NCBI RefSeq assembly: GCF_019352175.1
Contig: NZ_JACBYI010000009.1
Location: 1 to 64,000 of the forward strand
Source: Paenibacillus sp. S150
GTDB lineage: Bacteria; Bacillota; Bacilli; Paenibacillales; Paenibacillaceae
DNA length: 64,000 nt
Direction of reading: 5' to 3'
Below are positions 53,301 through 62,467 of this stretch, one piece after another. Numbering within the stretch: the stretch's first letter is position 1; each line of letters begins with the position of its first letter. The position numbers and the translations under genes are program-made. Under the pieces are notes generated by a model that saw only the letters and a list, made by a program, of their open reading frames with translations, was not told the origin of the DNA and did not search any database.

Positions 53301-53870
53301 ATGTCCTGGAGCAAATTGAAGCAACAACTGGAGGGTTTTCTCTGTCCTGCGTTAAATGGAAGGGTAGAATACCGTGCACCGGGTTACCGTTATCTGCCTG
53401 ATAAATCAGGAATTTGTTATATCTCGGTAGATAAAAAGAACGTGCTCAATATGAGTGATAAAACGAATTCTATCAGATGGTATCAAACGGAGCTGGAAAT
53501 TAAGAATGATCCCGATATCCGGATTCCTGTCAGCAAGGACGACATTGAAGCGGCCAGACAAGCTGCCAAGGGGCCAGTGCCCGAGGATCGTCTAATCGTA
53601 ATGGCCAGAAGCAGAAAAATCTCAGAACATGCCAAAGAGCTTTTGTCAGCCCAGGCTGCATTAAGTAAATCGAATTTTATCGTTGTGGCGAATAAGTTCC
53701 TGACTACTCCTATAGAGGAGAGCTTAGAGAGCAACGATATGGTATTGAATATTCTGGCTTTGGTGGACCGGAGAGTCGGGAAGAAGCGGATATTGGGTAT
53801 GGCGGAGAAGATTGGGTTGAAGCATCCGGTTGTGCGGTATTTTTATGAGCTGCGGCGGGGGGCGTTGTGA
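53301..53870 (+). CDS. SF0329-like conserved protein
   Basis: The 189-residue protein starts MSWSKLKQQLEGFLCPALNG and continues with GRVEYRAPGYRYLPDKSGICYI, a pattern I associate with the SF0329 family (function unknown). The C-terminus (HPVVRYFYELRRGAL) is helical and basic. The ATG at 53301 follows GTGGAGGGGGATTAC. A decayed copy of its 3' end occurs 4.5 kb downstream (58370-58457). Confidence 0.7.
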   Translation: MSWSKLKQQLEGFLCPALNGRVEYRAPGYRYLPDKSGICYISVDKKNVLNMSDKTNSIRWYQTELEIKNDPDIRIPVSKDDIEAARQAAKGPVPEDRLIVMARSRKISEHAKELLSAQAALSKSNFIVVANKFLTTPIEESLESNDMVLNILALVDRRVGKKRILGMAEKIGLKHPVVRYFYELRRGAL

Positions 53871-53947
53871 AGCGCAATACGTTGCAGGCACCATTAAGAG
53901 AATGTTTTGCGATAGGAACGGTATTCCATGGAATATGATCAGCTTGG

Positions 53948-53986
53948 ATAGCTCCACTGACGGCGGATGTCAATGGAGCTATTTGT
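53948..53986 (+). terminator. terminator after SF0329-like gene
   Basis: A 9-bp stem ATAGCTCCA/TGGAGCTAT is followed by TTGTTAT. The inner TGAC/GTCA extends pairing. Confidence 0.75.
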
Positions 53987-54113
53987 TATGGAGGCAACCC
54001 GTTAAAGTTCATCCATTATGGAATTAATTTCAAAAAAAATAATAAAATATAATGCCTGTGGGTCGTCTCATGGGCGGGACCCGGATAAATAAAATTTAAG
54101 GAGGTTTAAGAGA

Positions 54114-55136
54114 TTGAATAAAAATGTTCCAGCTAGAGCCGTATCCCTTCTGGTAGTAATCGCAGTATTTCTATCCCTATTCTTCACAGCCTTACCGCCG
54201 GCCAGCGCGGCCGCCAGAGGAGCATGGGCTCCGAATACTGCGTATGCAGTAAATGATACAGTAACCTATAGCGGAAGTACGTATACCTGTCTTCAGGCGC
54301 ATACTTCCCTCACAGGCTGGGAGCCGCCAAATGTTCCTGCGCTATGGAAGAGCGGCAGCACCACAACGCCAACACCGACACCTACGCCAACCACACCCCC
54401 GGCCACGAACGGAGTCACCTTCTATGCAGACATCAACTATGGCGGCAAGGTCGTAACCCTGGGAGCAGGCAATTATGTACTGTCCCAGCTGAATAATGCC
54501 GGAATTCCGAATGACTGGATGTCTTCGCTTAAGGTTCCTGGCGGCTGGACGGTTGAAGTCTATGAGAATGATAACTTTGGCGGAGCCAAATGGACCTATA
54601 CGGCAGATTCCTCCTGGGTTGGCGACAGTGTCAATGACAAGATGACCTCGGTTAAGATCTATACGGGTTCACAGCCTCCTTCAGTAACCAAGCCTGCCGA
54701 GGTTCACAGCCAAATCTGGACCTATGCCGTGAATGCAGACAATGCTTATGGCAAGGGTGGAGATTTCGCACTGCTGCTGAGTGCGGTGATTAAGAAGGAG
54801 AGCAGCTTCGGAGCAGGCCTGCCCGGCAGCCCATCCGCCGGTGACGGATTGATGCAGGTCGAACCTAACACACGTAATGCCTATCTATCCCAATTCAGCG
54901 CCAAATTCGGCCGCGCGTATAATCACAGCAGTGAACAGGATCAGGTATACCTGGGCGCATTGATCCTGAATGAGAAGATTGTCAGATTCGGAAATATCTA
55001 TAACGGATTGCTGCACTATAACGGAGGCGACAACTGGTATCCGGGCGCAACAGATTCCTATGGCCGTCCGATTCTGGCAGATCAATATGCAGATGCGGTT
55101 TATGCCACATATAAGGGGTATGGGGGGAGGAATTAA
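54114..55136 (+). CDS. secreted cell-wall hydrolase: CBM5/12 - beta/gamma-crystallin - lysozyme-like
   Basis: The 340-residue secreted protein starts with TTG after AAGGAGGTTTAAGAGA. A signal peptide runs to ~residue 34 (PPASAAA). A chitin-binding CBM5/12 domain follows (~36-78, WAPNTAYAVNDTVTYSGSTY), then a Thr-Pro linker and a beta/gamma-crystallin domain (~102-185; two Greek-key halves with FYADINYGG and VYENDNFGG). Last is a lysozyme-like transglycosylase domain (~200-340) with catalytic Glu in VIKKESSFG and GLMQVEPNTR. It probably binds and cleaves peptidoglycan or chitin; crystallin domains often bind Ca2+. The combination is uncommon. Confidence 0.82.
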   Translation: MNKNVPARAVSLLVVIAVFLSLFFTALPPASAAARGAWAPNTAYAVNDTVTYSGSTYTCLQAHTSLTGWEPPNVPALWKSGSTTTPTPTPTPTTPPATNGVTFYADINYGGKVVTLGAGNYVLSQLNNAGIPNDWMSSLKVPGGWTVEVYENDNFGGAKWTYTADSSWVGDSVNDKMTSVKIYTGSQPPSVTKPAEVHSQIWTYAVNADNAYGKGGDFALLLSAVIKKESSFGAGLPGSPSAGDGLMQVEPNTRNAYLSQFSAKFGRAYNHSSEQDQVYLGALILNEKIVRFGNIYNGLLHYNGGDNWYPGATDSYGRPILADQYADAVYATYKGYGGRN

Positions 55137-55180
55137 AAATAACAGACAGGGAGGATTCAGTTTTATAGCATACGAAATAG

Positions 55181-55215
55181 ATTAGCCTTAGAGATAATTC
55201 TCTGGGGTTTTTTAC
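55181..55215 (+). terminator. terminator after hydrolase gene
   Basis: CCTTAGAGA pairs with TCTCTGGGG (two T-G pairs) around a TAAT loop; six T follow. Confidence 0.8.
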
Positions 55216-55419
55216 ATTAAAAAGTAAAATTATTCAAAAAAGTATTGCATTTAGTCGAGTTATACGTCATATATAAATAGACAGCAAGAGTCATTTCGAC
55301 TAATAGCGCTATTATATACTCGAAGGGAGGAATTATAGCAATTTGTTTGTAGATAAAGCTGGCGTTTAGGGAGCCTTATGAGGGGCCTGCTGGAAATTTA
55401 TTAAGAGGGGATGAGTTTG

Positions 55420-56661
55420 TTGAAAAAGAACATTCGTTATTTTTTATGCCTCATGCTCGTATTTTTAATGATTCCGCTGAGTGTAGCTGCTTCTAGTCCT
55501 GACCGAAATGCAGACTTAACACATACTGTACCGAAAGCCATTATTCAAGCAATGGAATTGCAAGAGCCTGCCCTTCGGGCCTATCAGAATTTGTGGGACA
55601 GTTTCAATAAAGATGAGCTAGGCACACCCATTTATCCTGATGATTATGCAGGAGAATATATCAGCGGTGATAAACTTGTCATTATGTTAGTAGAGCCTTC
55701 CCAAGAGCTTCAAGCCGAGTATATTAAACGAGCACAAGACAATGAGCATGTTAAATTTGAAAGCGCTTCATATTCACTGAATTACCTGAATAGTCTGGAT
55801 CAAGTCGCTCAACAGCTTCAGGAACAGGATTACCGCATTGGAAGTTATGGTGTGGATAGAAAGGCTAACCTTTTTTATATTTCAGTTATCCAAGAGGATT
55901 ACAATAAGCTTATGGATGAGCAATTCCAAACCCTCCAGAAGACAACGGAGAACTTACCTATTCGTATAGAGCCCGGAACGCCTAATACCAGTACAGCCCA
56001 ATTATGGGGCGGAGACCGAATTACAAATGAAGATAACGGGGCGGGATTAAGTGTAGGCATCGGAGGAACTTATGGCGGCAGCAATGCCATTCTAACAGCA
56101 GGGCATAGCAATGAAAAAGTAGGCCTCTTGTTTACAAGATATCCTTATATTCAGTATTCGGGAACCCGTACGGGACAGGTTAGTTATCAGCGTGCCAACA
56201 GATCGAGCGGTGCTACCGGCGTAGATTCACTGGGAGACTTTGCTATGGTGACCTTAAGCGGAAGCGATACGCCAACGAACAAAGTATATGGCAGTGTGTC
56301 CATAACCGGCACCTATTCGTCGGTTCCTGTAGGAACAACAATATATAAATACGGGGCAACCACGGGTTATTCCTGGGGGACCGTTACACAAGCAAGCATT
56401 AGCGTTACCTACTCGGATGGACTGTTTACAACCTACTACGTTAATGGCCTGTATCAATCGGTTATGCAGAACTCATCCGGTACGGACGCCATTGCTGGAG
56501 GAGACAGCGGCGGGCCGGTATACATGAAGGACGGAACTGCAAATAAGCTGCATGGTATTGTAACGGCAAGAAGTAATCCGACGAGCGGACCGGCCACCAT
56601 TATGTACTCAACACCTATTTACTATGCAGAGAACGCCGGCTTCACCGTAAAGGTTAATTAA
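55420..56661 (+). CDS. secreted chymotrypsin-fold serine protease (S1-like)
   Basis: The ~413-residue exported protease has signal peptide LKKNIRYFLCLMLVFLMIPL, a long pro-region (~residues 30-195) and an alpha-lytic/streptogrisin-like catalytic domain. The triad is visible as AGHS (His ~230), SLGDFAMV (Asp ~272) and GGDSGGP (Ser ~365). The ATG at 55411 touches the ribosome site AAGAGGGG with no spacer, so the TTG codons at 55417 or 55420 are better starts. The pro-region presumably assists folding and is cleaved. It is unlikely to be intracellular. Confidence 0.82.
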   Translation: MKKNIRYFLCLMLVFLMIPLSVAASSPDRNADLTHTVPKAIIQAMELQEPALRAYQNLWDSFNKDELGTPIYPDDYAGEYISGDKLVIMLVEPSQELQAEYIKRAQDNEHVKFESASYSLNYLNSLDQVAQQLQEQDYRIGSYGVDRKANLFYISVIQEDYNKLMDEQFQTLQKTTENLPIRIEPGTPNTSTAQLWGGDRITNEDNGAGLSVGIGGTYGGSNAILTAGHSNEKVGLLFTRYPYIQYSGTRTGQVSYQRANRSSGATGVDSLGDFAMVTLSGSDTPTNKVYGSVSITGTYSSVPVGTTIYKYGATTGYSWGTVTQASISVTYSDGLFTTYYVNGLYQSVMQNSSGTDAIAGGDSGGPVYMKDGTANKLHGIVTARSNPTSGPATIMYSTPIYYAENAGFTVKVN

Positions 56662-56691
56662 CTTAACTGAACCGATAAGGAGGATAATGAC

Positions 56692-57468
56692 ATGTCTGTT
56701 CCCTCAGTTTCCAAACCATTGCTTTGGTGGTGTGCCGTGTTAACGGTCATTATCCTCTTTTGCGTTGTTGTCTACCGGACAGGGTCCGCCCTGTATCACA
56801 ATTATCAATTACGTAAGGATTTCTCTTCTGCGGCAACTGCCAGTCCCTATCAACAAGGGATTCCGCTGGGGCAAATGGATCTAAATACGTATAACTCCTA
56901 TTTTCCTGGCATTTCTGCAGAGCCTGCTTTTACGTTAACGCATCGTATAGAAGCACCTGTGACCTTGCAGTATTATACAGAGATTCCAACCGGCGAAACC
57001 GCTGTTGCCTTGGAAATCCCCAAGGGTACTATCATTGTAGCCATTCCGGAAGGGACACAAGGCTCTTCCTTTTACGAGTTAGGGTATGGCTATACCAGCT
57101 ATCCTACTTATGAGAAGGGTTGGCGGTATGTCCGCCCGTTCAAGACGACAGAGGATGCAAGCGCTGCATTGAGCGAAGAGTATTATTATGTAAAGCTGGG
57201 CAGCTTAGAGGCTGTATTGGACACAGCGATTAGAGCAAACAAGCCTTTTCGTGCCGCTGTACGTCAGCAGCATTGGACCCTGGATCGGGGAAAGCATATA
57301 TTTGCACGATATATTGATGACGTACTGTATCAGAATGGAGCGTACCTTTCGCCGGATTTGTTTTATCGGGTGGTTGATCGTTGGAGTGTAATGTTGCTTG
57401 GGGTAGTGGGGGGGATCGTCTTTTTCCTGCTAGGGTCAAGTTTATGTGTTCCCCGAAATCGAGGTTAG
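56692..57468 (+). CDS. membrane protein of unknown function
   Basis: The 258-residue protein has TM segments at both ends (~residues 9-30, LLWWCAVLTVIILFCVVVYR, and ~232-250) and an extracytoplasmic middle part rich in Tyr, Thr and Pro. No domain is recognised. It lies 30 bp after the protease gene behind AAGGAGGATAATGAC, so the two are probably cotranscribed. It could be an accessory or immunity factor for the protease, but that is only inference. Confidence 0.65.
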   Translation: MSVPSVSKPLLWWCAVLTVIILFCVVVYRTGSALYHNYQLRKDFSSAATASPYQQGIPLGQMDLNTYNSYFPGISAEPAFTLTHRIEAPVTLQYYTEIPTGETAVALEIPKGTIIVAIPEGTQGSSFYELGYGYTSYPTYEKGWRYVRPFKTTEDASAALSEEYYYVKLGSLEAVLDTAIRANKPFRAAVRQQHWTLDRGKHIFARYIDDVLYQNGAYLSPDLFYRVVDRWSVMLLGVVGGIVFFLLGSSLCVPRNRG

Positions 57469-57710
57469 AAAGAGATTGGGGCTACATGATACTCAATGTT
57501 TAAGAGAACGCCATGTTTGTTACTCCTAAAATAATCCAATATAGATACATAAGCTGATACGATAATGTGATCGCTTAAAAGATCATTGGGTTGTTCCGAG
57601 TGGTATTACTCCCATATTCAGGGACAAGGGGAATCCGTGGACGGATCACTGATGACGATGAATTCTGCTCCGGTGATAAAATCAGATAAATAGGGTTGGA
57701 GGTTATTCGT

Positions 57711-58344
57711 GTGTTATATCGTTACCAATATAATTTAAATGAAGAAACTGGGGAAATGTATATTACTGGGCATTTAAAACAAAATATGTTGAAGTTCCTG
57801 GAGAAAAAAATTTGAACGTCTTTATTCGTATAATTTGATGAAAATAGATTTGCTAAGAGCTATAAGTTATTTAGATATCTCACTTCATACAACTGATATG
57901 ACTATTAAAGAAGGAATGTTTAGAATTGCTTTGATACTATATATAAAATGTTTTAATAATTCTGGCGTGGGCAGATCTCAGCTGTCAGTTAATAAAGTAT
58001 ATAAAAGTACACAAGGGGAACCCATAGAATGTTATAAGAAATTAAAGAGAATACGGGATAAATATATAGCTCATGATGAAATTGAATTTCTTAATGCAAA
58101 ATTAGGAATGATTTTAAATGAAAATGAGAAATGCATACTAGGAATTGCATACCCTGAAATGCAAGCTAAATTTGATTATGATGAAAATCTTATAATACTG
58201 CAATCATTATGTAAAATTGCTTTAGAAAGAACGAATTTATATCTTGAAGAAGAGATATATAAAGTGGAAAATTACCTCAGACAAAGAGATTATGAAAGTG
58301 TAAGTAAATATTCAGAAATGACTATTGAAAATAATAGAATATGA
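57711..58344 (+). pseudogene. HEPN-like protein gene interrupted by a one-base shift in an A7 run
   Basis: A frame starts at GTG 57711, eight bases after GGAGG, and ends after 34 codons (57815). The next frame (57838-58344, 168 residues from its ATG) has no ribosome site. Removing one A from the run at 57804-57810 fuses them into one ~210-residue frame running ...FLEKKFERLYSYNLMKIDLL. The product has KLKRIRDKYIAHDE with the R-x4/5-H pattern of HEPN ribonucleases. Base composition is much more AT-rich than earlier genes, suggesting transfer. It may be inactivated, phase-variable, expressed by slippage, or a sequencing error. Confidence 0.6.
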
Positions 58345-58369
58345 AGTGGAAATCTACGATTTATTATGG

Positions 58370-58457
58370 GGAAAAGCGGATCGTGGTATGACAGAGGAGA
58401 TCGAGTTGAAATATCTGGTGTTGCGGTATTTTATGAGCTGTAGCAGGGGCGTTATAG
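58370..58457 (+). pseudogene. decayed 3' fragment of an SF0329-like gene
   Basis: Bases 58370-58457 align along their length with 53779-53870, the end of the intact SF0329-like gene (shared AAGCGGAT, GTTGCGGTATTTTATGAGCTG-type blocks with small gaps). The reading frame is broken by indels and stops. Nothing of the 5' part is found. Between the intact gene and this fragment lie 4.5 kb of unrelated genes. Confidence 0.6.
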
Positions 58458-58625
58458 GGTTCAAAGCCATAATTAGCTGTATGATAAAAAGGGCTTCTGA
58501 TTAACAGGAGTCCTTTCTGTGTAATTTTAGGAATTTCGTGGATTTACATTGAGGATTGGGCTATCATTATTTTGTGCAGAGTATGTGTTAGTGATTGAAT
58601 TTGAACAACATGACGGGGGGTACAT

Positions 58626-58955
58626 ATGGACGAACTAATCGAGAAAATCATCCAATTCCGCGACGAAAGGGACTGGAAGCAATTCCATGATCCTAAAGAT
58701 CTGGCTCTCTCTATCTCTTTGGAGTCTAGCGAACTGCTGGAACTCTTCCAATGGAAGAACAGCCAGCAAGCCATAGAGCAACATTATTCCGACATGCAGG
58801 ACGAAATCGCTGATATTCTCATCTACACGCTAACGCTCGTTCATGATTTAAATATTGACGTAAAGGATGCAATCCTTCAGAAAATAAACAAAAATGCGGA
58901 GAAATATCCGGTATCCAGTTCTAAGGGAAGTTCGCAAAAAAGTACGCGGCAGTGA
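58626..58955 (+). CDS. MazG-like nucleotide pyrophosphohydrolase
   Basis: The 109-residue all-alpha NTP-PPase of the MazG/RS21-C6 type starts MDELIEKIIQFRDERDWKQF. The metal-binding acidic residues lie in SLESSELLELFQW (~residues 32-44) and MQDEIADILIYTL (~57-69). It should hydrolyse (d)NTPs to monophosphates. ACGGGGGGTACAT precedes the ATG. It lies 19 bp before the nuclease-helicase gene, so the two form an operon. Confidence 0.85.
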   Translation: MDELIEKIIQFRDERDWKQFHDPKDLALSISLESSELLELFQWKNSQQAIEQHYSDMQDEIADILIYTLTLVHDLNIDVKDAILQKINKNAEKYPVSSSKGSSQKSTRQ

Positions 58956-58974
58956 ATGAATAGGGGAGAACTCC

Positions 58975-60867
58975 ATGATTATCTATGAATCGACCAAGCA
59001 GCAATTTATGAATGATGTAACCGAAGACAGCATTGCGGTAAAGATTCATAACCAGTACGTGCAAAAAGCCGGCAGGGCCTCTCCGGGTGAAATCAATGCA
59101 TGGAACAATTCCATGAACTACCTTTATAAAGTATTAAACACAACTACTATTCCAGATGACGCAGGAATCGCGATTGAATATAAAATCCCAGCGACCTCAA
59201 GAAGAGTCGACTTCATGATTACAGGCTTGAATGAAAAGGATCAATACTCCGTCGTCATCGTCGAGCTTAAGCAGTGGACAGAAGTTGAAACGGTTGAGGA
59301 GTCAGATGGTCTTGTTAGAACCCGCTATAACGGAACAAAGACTAAAACATCGCATCCTTCTTTTCAGGCATGGGCTTATGCCAGGCTGATTAGGGATTAT
59401 AACGAGACCGTGCAGAATGAAGCGGTCCAGCTCTATCCTTGCGCTTATTTACATAACTATATACGTACCGATAATGACCCTCTATTGCATCCTGTCTACA
59501 ATCAATACCTTGAGGAAGCTCCTATCTTCTCAAAGGGAGATGCTCTGAAGTTAAGAGGGTTTATTTCGACCTTCATTAAAAAAACAGATAGAAGCAAATC
59601 ACTTTACCTCATAGAACATGGCAAAATTAAACCTTCTAAATCACTGCAGGATTCACTCCTCAGTATGCTGAAGGGAAATCAAGAATTTATCATGATTGAC
59701 GATCAGAAGGTCGTATATGAGGAAGCGTTAAGATTGGCGCAGCAGGCCCAGTCAGGAAAGAAACAAGTCTTAATTGTGGAAGGCGGACCAGGGACAGGGA
59801 AGTCGGTTCTGGGAATTAATCTTTTGGTAGAGCTTACGGCACGGGAGTTAGTCTGCCAATATGTTACCAAGAATAGTGCTCCTCGTGCCGTATACATGAA
59901 AAAGCTGCAGCAAAACGTGAAGAAATCAGTCATTGATAACTTGTTTAAGGGATCAGGTGTGTACTATGAAGCATTGCCTGATGAATTCGGTTGCTTGATT
60001 GTTGACGAGGCGCATCGCTTAAATGAAAAGTCCGGTCTGTTCAAAAATAAAGGGATTAATCAAACGATGGAGATTATCCGTGCAGCCCGTTTTTCTGTAT
60101 TTTTTATCGATGAATATCAGAAGATCGCGATGCACGATGTGGGCAGCAAAGAGCAGATTAGACATTATGCGAAGCAAATGGATGCGGATATCACGGAGTT
60201 GACATTGGCTTCACAATTCCGGTGCAATGGCTCTGATGGATATCTGGCATGGCTCGATGATGTACTCGATATCCGTGAAACGGCAAATGCAGATGGGTTC
60301 GATTTCGATTATGACATTCGGCTCTATGATGACCCGAATGAATTACGGGACGAAATCTTCAGCAAGAATCAGATCAATAATAAGGCGAGAATGCTTGCCG
60401 GATACTGCTGGGATTGGAAGACGGATGGCAAGAACAATCCTGGCGTTCATGACATTCAGCTAGATCACTATCAATTCTTCATGAGCTGGAACCTTAACAA
60501 TACGACGACCTGGGCGATTGACCCTGAATCCATTGAACAAGTGGGCTGCATACATACCTCACAGGGACTTGAATTCGACTATGTCGGAGTGATCATCGGC
60601 GAAGATATGCGTTATGAGAATAATCGTATTATCACCGACCCGTTCAAACGTGCGAAGACGGATAAGTCTCTTTCCGGCTTCAAGACCTTGTATAAGAAGG
60701 ATAAGGACGAGGCGCTCCGAATGGCCGATCAAATTATACGAAACACCTACAGGACATTAATGACCCGGGGAACGAAGGGGTGCTATATCTACTGTGTTGA
60801 TCCTCATCTGAAGGCGTATTTGCAGAAGCGGTTGGCTTTGCAGAGTTCGGCGGTGGTTTCGGGGTAA
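58975..60867 (+). CDS. nuclease-helicase fusion (PD-(D/E)XK-like plus DUF2075)
   Basis: The 630-residue protein has an N-terminal segment with RRVDFMI (Asp79) and VVIVELKQW (Glu97, Lys99), matching a PD-(D/E)XK nuclease core. A P-loop ATPase of the DUF2075 type follows: Walker A EGGPGTGKSVLG (~269-280), Walker B CLIVDEAHRL (~340-349), LASQFRCNGSDGYL (~411-424) and IHTSQGLEFDYVGVI (~525-540). It is expected to act on DNA or RNA with ATP hydrolysis. Pairing with a MazG-like enzyme suggests a phage-defence or stress module; no known system name is asserted. GGGGAGAAC precedes the ATG. Confidence 0.8.
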   Translation: MIIYESTKQQFMNDVTEDSIAVKIHNQYVQKAGRASPGEINAWNNSMNYLYKVLNTTTIPDDAGIAIEYKIPATSRRVDFMITGLNEKDQYSVVIVELKQWTEVETVEESDGLVRTRYNGTKTKTSHPSFQAWAYARLIRDYNETVQNEAVQLYPCAYLHNYIRTDNDPLLHPVYNQYLEEAPIFSKGDALKLRGFISTFIKKTDRSKSLYLIEHGKIKPSKSLQDSLLSMLKGNQEFIMIDDQKVVYEEALRLAQQAQSGKKQVLIVEGGPGTGKSVLGINLLVELTARELVCQYVTKNSAPRAVYMKKLQQNVKKSVIDNLFKGSGVYYEALPDEFGCLIVDEAHRLNEKSGLFKNKGINQTMEIIRAARFSVFFIDEYQKIAMHDVGSKEQIRHYAKQMDADITELTLASQFRCNGSDGYLAWLDDVLDIRETANADGFDFDYDIRLYDDPNELRDEIFSKNQINNKARMLAGYCWDWKTDGKNNPGVHDIQLDHYQFFMSWNLNNTTTWAIDPESIEQVGCIHTSQGLEFDYVGVIIGEDMRYENNRIITDPFKRAKTDKSLSGFKTLYKKDKDEALRMADQIIRNTYRTLMTRGTKGCYIYCVDPHLKAYLQKRLALQSSAVVSG

Positions 60868-60904
60868 GGTCGATTGAGGGCGGTGGAGAGTTATACTTAT
60901 TGAT

Positions 60905-60977
60905 TTGAAAAGATTGAGGACCGGATGGATGGATCAGGGTAAACCCGGAGCTAACCAGCCTTTCCTTTGTTTTGTTA
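60905..60977. repeat. GAAAAGATTGAGG...TTTGTTTTGTTA repeat, copy 2
   Basis: This is a relative of 53125-53197, ~75% alike, placed 38 bp after the nuclease-helicase gene. The rest of the spacer to 61315 is AT-rich and contains no gene apart from the terminator-like hairpin at 61204. Confidence 0.6.
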
Positions 60978-61203
60978 TAGGGGGTTTATCCGGGAATGAG
61001 CTTAGATGGGCAAGTGGTCACCCGGTAAATGGTCAGGCTATGGTAGTTAAGAGCTCACTCTTAGGTAGTTTGTAATTATTAAAGCGAAGGCTATAGTTTA
61101 TGTTATGAGAGCTTGGCGGAAGTAATTGAAATGAAGTTTTCCGAAAACGTGCAGTTATCTTTTTTGATACTTTAAAAGCTATGCAACAGTTAGATCAAAC
61201 TTT

Positions 61204-61254
61204 ATAGAACAGTGTAACTTATTCCTGCTGGTTAACGCTGTTCTATTTTGTTAT
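61204..61254 (+). terminator. terminator-like hairpin before the restriction-modification cassette
   Basis: A 9-bp stem ATAGAACAG/CTGTTCTAT with an inner GTAAC/GTTAAC helix is followed by TTTTGTT. It isolates the following cassette from upstream transcription. Confidence 0.65.
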
Positions 61255-61315
61255 TATAAATATACGAACATTAGTTTTTATACCGTTAAAATTTGATTGA
61301 GGCAGGGTAACAACA

Positions 61316-62467
61316 ATGAATAAAGGACCAACTATTTTCTCGTTTTTTTCAGGGGCAGGATTTTTAGATCTGGGTTTTGAAAAAAGTGGATTTAATGTTG
61401 CATTCGTGAACGAGTATCATCCTCCGTTTATGGAGACATATCAGTATTCCCGTGAGGTTATGGGCATGCCACAGCCGGAGTACGGTTATCATTTGGGTGA
61501 TATTTCTGATTTTAAACGTGAGGCTGAAAGTGAGCACTTATCAGAATTAATTAACAAAACAAAAAGTGAGGAGCGGCTTGTTGGATTTATTGGCGGCCCT
61601 CCATGTCCGGATTTTTCAGTAGGCGGTAAGAACAAAGGACATGAAGGGGAGAATGGAAAGCTTTCTGCAACATATGTTGATTTAATTTGTAATCAAGCCC
61701 CCGATTTTTTCTTGTTTGAGAATGTTAAAGGGTTATGGCGTACGAAAAAACACAAGGCATTTTATGACTTGATGAAAGAAAAATTACACGCCCATGATTA
61801 TGTAACAACTGAACGGTTAATTAATTCAATCGAATATGGTGCACCTCAACTCAGGGAACGAATCATATTAATCGGCTTTAAAAAAAGCTTATTGAAAAAA
61901 CTGGGGATTGAATTAGAAGGAGGTCAGACACTTACTGATGTGTTCCCATGGGAAGACCACCTCAAGTATCACATTGAAGAAATTAACACAATGCCATGGC
62001 CGGGAATGGAACCGTTCGTTGAGAATGGAAAACGGGAGAGGCCAGACGGTATTAGTGAAGAATTAACAGTTGACTTTTGGTTTGAGAAAAATGATGTTGA
62101 AAATCATCCTAATGCGCATCAGCATTTTACTCCACAGGCTGGACTGGCAAGATTTTTAACCATACCTGAAGGGGATGATTTAAAGAAATCGTATAAGCGG
62201 CTGCATCGGTGGAGACCTTCTCCAACAGTGGCTTACGGGAATAATGAAGTACATCTTCACCCTTATAAAGCCCGCCGGTTGTCTGTTGCTGAAGCCCTGG
62301 CTCTGCAAAGTTTACCGAAGGAATTTCAATTACCTCAAAACATCACGTTATCAAATGCATTCAAAACAGTAGGTAATGGGGTTCCTTATGAAGCATCTAA
62401 AGGAATTGCTAAAACTATCCTAGATTTTTTGAAGGTGGAAGAGTATGGGGAAGCTAACCGCAGCTAA
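61316..62467 (+). CDS. DNA (cytosine-5-)-methyltransferase
   Basis: The 383-residue C5 methyltransferase has motif I FFSGAGFLDLGFEKSGF (~residues 10-26), motif IV GGPPCPDFSVGG with catalytic Cys (~93-104), motif VI ENVKG, motif VIII QLRERIILIGF and motif X NAFKTVGNGVPYE near the end. The target-recognition region (~200-320) gives no recognisable specificity. GAGGCAGGGTAAC precedes the ATG. It overlaps the restriction gene by 23 bp and is followed by vsr, so it protects host DNA in a type II system. Confidence 0.93.
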   Translation: MNKGPTIFSFFSGAGFLDLGFEKSGFNVAFVNEYHPPFMETYQYSREVMGMPQPEYGYHLGDISDFKREAESEHLSELINKTKSEERLVGFIGGPPCPDFSVGGKNKGHEGENGKLSATYVDLICNQAPDFFLFENVKGLWRTKKHKAFYDLMKEKLHAHDYVTTERLINSIEYGAPQLRERIILIGFKKSLLKKLGIELEGGQTLTDVFPWEDHLKYHIEEINTMPWPGMEPFVENGKRERPDGISEELTVDFWFEKNDVENHPNAHQHFTPQAGLARFLTIPEGDDLKKSYKRLHRWRPSPTVAYGNNEVHLHPYKARRLSVAEALALQSLPKEFQLPQNITLSNAFKTVGNGVPYEASKGIAKTILDFLKVEEYGEANRS

